A stretch of DNA of 31,864 bases from Paramacrobiotus richtersi. Taxonomy: Eukaryota > Tardigrada > Eutardigrada > Parachela > Macrobiotidae. Both the position numbers and the translations under genes were made by a program. The notes beneath the pieces were generated by a model. The model saw nothing but the letters and a program-made list of their open reading frames with translations. It ran no database searches and was not told the DNA's origin. This document shows positions 30,521 through 31,864 of the stretch, one piece after another (the stretch's first letter is position 1; each line of letters opens with the position of its first letter). The DNA lies in assembly GCA_034698045.1 (NCBI GenBank), contig JAQGAU010000284.1, positions 1 through 31,864 on the forward strand, read 5' to 3'.

Positions 30521-31393
30521 CATCTCACCGCTGGTGTAGGTACTCTGGACGCCAGTTCCCTGCGTTTCGCCTTGGAGTTCGTTCAACTCTACTTCGATTT
30601 TGGCAGAAAATTTCTGCCCAGACAGCGTTGTCCAGTGTCGTTGGCGCGGATCACCACGAGAAGCCGGCCTCCAACGAAAACAGTCAAACAGCAAGAATAC
30701 GATGCAGTTCTTGCCTAAACCAATAAACATCCGATGCAAGCAATGACAGTTACCGTAACTGAATTCAAAACCAGCGTGTCGGATGGCCCTTCCCACACCA
30801 CAGTTTATTACATTCTCATCAACTATTTTGATTGTGTGGCCCTTTTAGGAATGAACGACAAACTTCAGAATGGCAATTTCATGCAGAATTCCGGCGGTTT
30901 TGTTGAGCCTGCCGAACAACGATGGTTCACCAGTTGGCAACGATTCCACCACTTGCCAATGATGCACGTGTAGAACTTGATTGTGCTGACTATTGTCACT
31001 CCCAGTTTCGTCTGTACTGATAGTAACGCAGCATAGATACAGATTGTCGAGCGATGGGCGAGTCAACAGTTTCCCAGGGCGGAATACGTAAGGCCCGCCT
31101 TGTTCACTGCGCACAGCAACTTGAACGTCGAGTGGGGGCGGGTGCAACGCTTTATCGTGATACATTCTAAATTCAACGAACCGATGATACCAGATAAACT
31201 GGGCACTGATCCAACAGGGCGGAAACTGAGTACTAACCAGATCGACGAGAACTTGGTCACCAGCGATATCCTGCAGGTATCCCAAACACCATTGATCACT
31301 CTCCTGGCGCAGTTGTCCAGTATTGACCAATACCGTATTACCCAGGTTCACCTGACGACCGTCGCGCCGCGGATGCGAAAATGTGGAGTCCAT
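30437..31393 (-). CDS. Unrecognised protein with weak Tudor-like N-terminal pattern, two exons
   Basis: Proposed join of 31393-30931 and 30714-30437, minus strand, giving 246 residues. The first exon ends ACTG/GTGAAC in phase 1, and the second begins after GTTTAG and continues in frame as GKNCIVFLLFDCFRW. The N-terminal 80 residues contain NLGNTVLVNTGQLRQ, then WCLGYLQDIAGDQVLVDLVS and WISAQFIWYHRFVEF. The alternation W-x-x-G-Y-(x)n-G-D-x-V-x-V-(x)n-W-(x)n-W resembles a Tudor/Agenet-type barrel, but this is pattern-level inference. The second exon adds a polar stretch (KFSAKIEVELNELQGETQGT). There is no signal peptide. The second exon could be wrong, since the first frame itself stays open to 30845. 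Confidence 0.42.
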
Positions 31394-31553
31394 CTTCGTT
31401 GTAGTTATTCGCGATCTTTTGGTAACGAAATAAATTACGTTAGCAGGATACTAACTGATTACAAGATATTGATGCGTTCAATGAACCGTGTAGTGGCAAG
31501 TGCAGCGATGTCCTTGCTGTATAATTCGACGCAAGATAAGCTGCTCTGGCATC

Positions 31554-31578
31554 ATTATTATTATTATTATTATTATTA
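31554..31578 (+). repeat. (ATT)n microsatellite
   Basis: About eight ATT repeats between the two minus-strand coding regions at the right end. Confidence 0.9.
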
Positions 31579-31639
31579 CAACACAAGAGCAGACAACCCA
31601 GTAGGGACTTCCAGTCTGGTCGAACAGAGTTATAAAAAA

Positions 31640-31864
31640 TCAGGACAGATCAACAGTTTTAAGCATGAATTTGAAGACTGGCACACACCCAGCATCCAAA
31701 ACATTTGGATTAACTTTCAGAATCTTATCTAGAAGACCTCTTAGCCGCATTTCCATCGTGGTTTCCCCGACCTTCCGTTTGGCTTTTGCGTCGATTGCTA
31801 CTGCTTTTCTCAGGTTGTAGTGCTCGGTGTTATCCTTGAATTTGATCATATCCACGACGTACTT
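31640..31864 (-). CDS. Truncated C-terminal coding region at the window edge
   Basis: The minus-strand frame is open from the right edge (KYVVDMIKFKDNTEHYNLRK) to the stop at 31640, about 74 codons. It has a basic helical stretch (AIDAKAKRKVGETTMEMRLR) followed by GLLDKILKVNPNV. I do not recognise the family. Its 5' part is outside the window. It could be a separate gene, or an upstream exon of the gene beginning at 31393 if a donor such as GATGCTGG/GTGTGT is used. Confidence 0.35.
   Translation of the reverse strand, partial: KYVVDMIKFKDNTEHYNLRKAVAIDAKAKRKVGETTMEMRLRGLLDKILKVNPNVLDAGCVPVFKFMLKTVDLS

Noticed and set aside
1-31864. CRISPR array, tRNA or rRNA genes
   Set aside because: I found no regularly spaced short identical repeats with unique spacers, no convincing tRNA arm pattern and no rRNA-like block. 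The 170-bp array has no spacers.

Overview
The window reads as nuclear DNA of a multicellular animal. Coding regions are split by GT-AG introns (about 50 to 1200 nt), and the recognisable proteins are metazoan: a UPF1-type RNA helicase, the C-terminal and flanking exons of a voltage-gated calcium channel alpha2/delta subunit, a SUEL-like lectin, PAN/Apple-like secreted proteins and a dibasic-cleaved peptide precursor. There is no operon structure. A pectate-lyase-like gene with introns fits an invertebrate that has taken up microbial polysaccharide-degrading genes, but I cannot name the phylum from the sequence alone.

Layout. Bases 1-12400 are a gene-poor, duplication-rich region of small secreted-protein genes, most with a short first exon encoding a signal peptide: a SUEL-like lectin (349-1023, +), a small dibasic peptide precursor (3098-1596, -) whose intron carries a 1.1-kb Tc1/mariner-type element, an inverted pair of short coding fragments (4.4-4.76 kb), a pectate-lyase-like gene (5195-6387, +), a decayed paralogue of the peptide precursor (about 7.2-7.43 kb, +), and a PAN-like gene (9177-8369, -) followed by a relic and a broken tandem copy (11527-10731, -). 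A roughly 100-bp block recurs five times in this part, next to these genes.

Bases 13100-19134 (-) hold one intact nine-exon gene for a 968-residue UPF1-family helicase. All intron phases close and all helicase motifs are present. Bases 19135-22440 are an AT-rich intergenic region between this gene and the divergently oriented alpha2/delta gene (22449-26961, +). The latter keeps its splice sites and hydrophobic C-terminal tail but has lost its central portion and carries many frameshifts. Its first intron contains a 170-bp tandem array.

Bases 26962-31864 are a sparse region with an AT-rich palindromic repeat, an unrecognised single-exon gene (29809-29147, -), a two-exon gene with a weak Tudor-like pattern (31393-30437, -) and a truncated coding end at the right edge.

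The genes do not form one pathway. The left third looks like a local nursery of secreted proteins that duplicate and decay, next to a conserved housekeeping gene. Several of the broken reading frames lie at homopolymer runs, so part of the apparent decay could be sequence error. The UPF1 gene, read through 2.9 kb of coding sequence with no break, argues against error everywhere.
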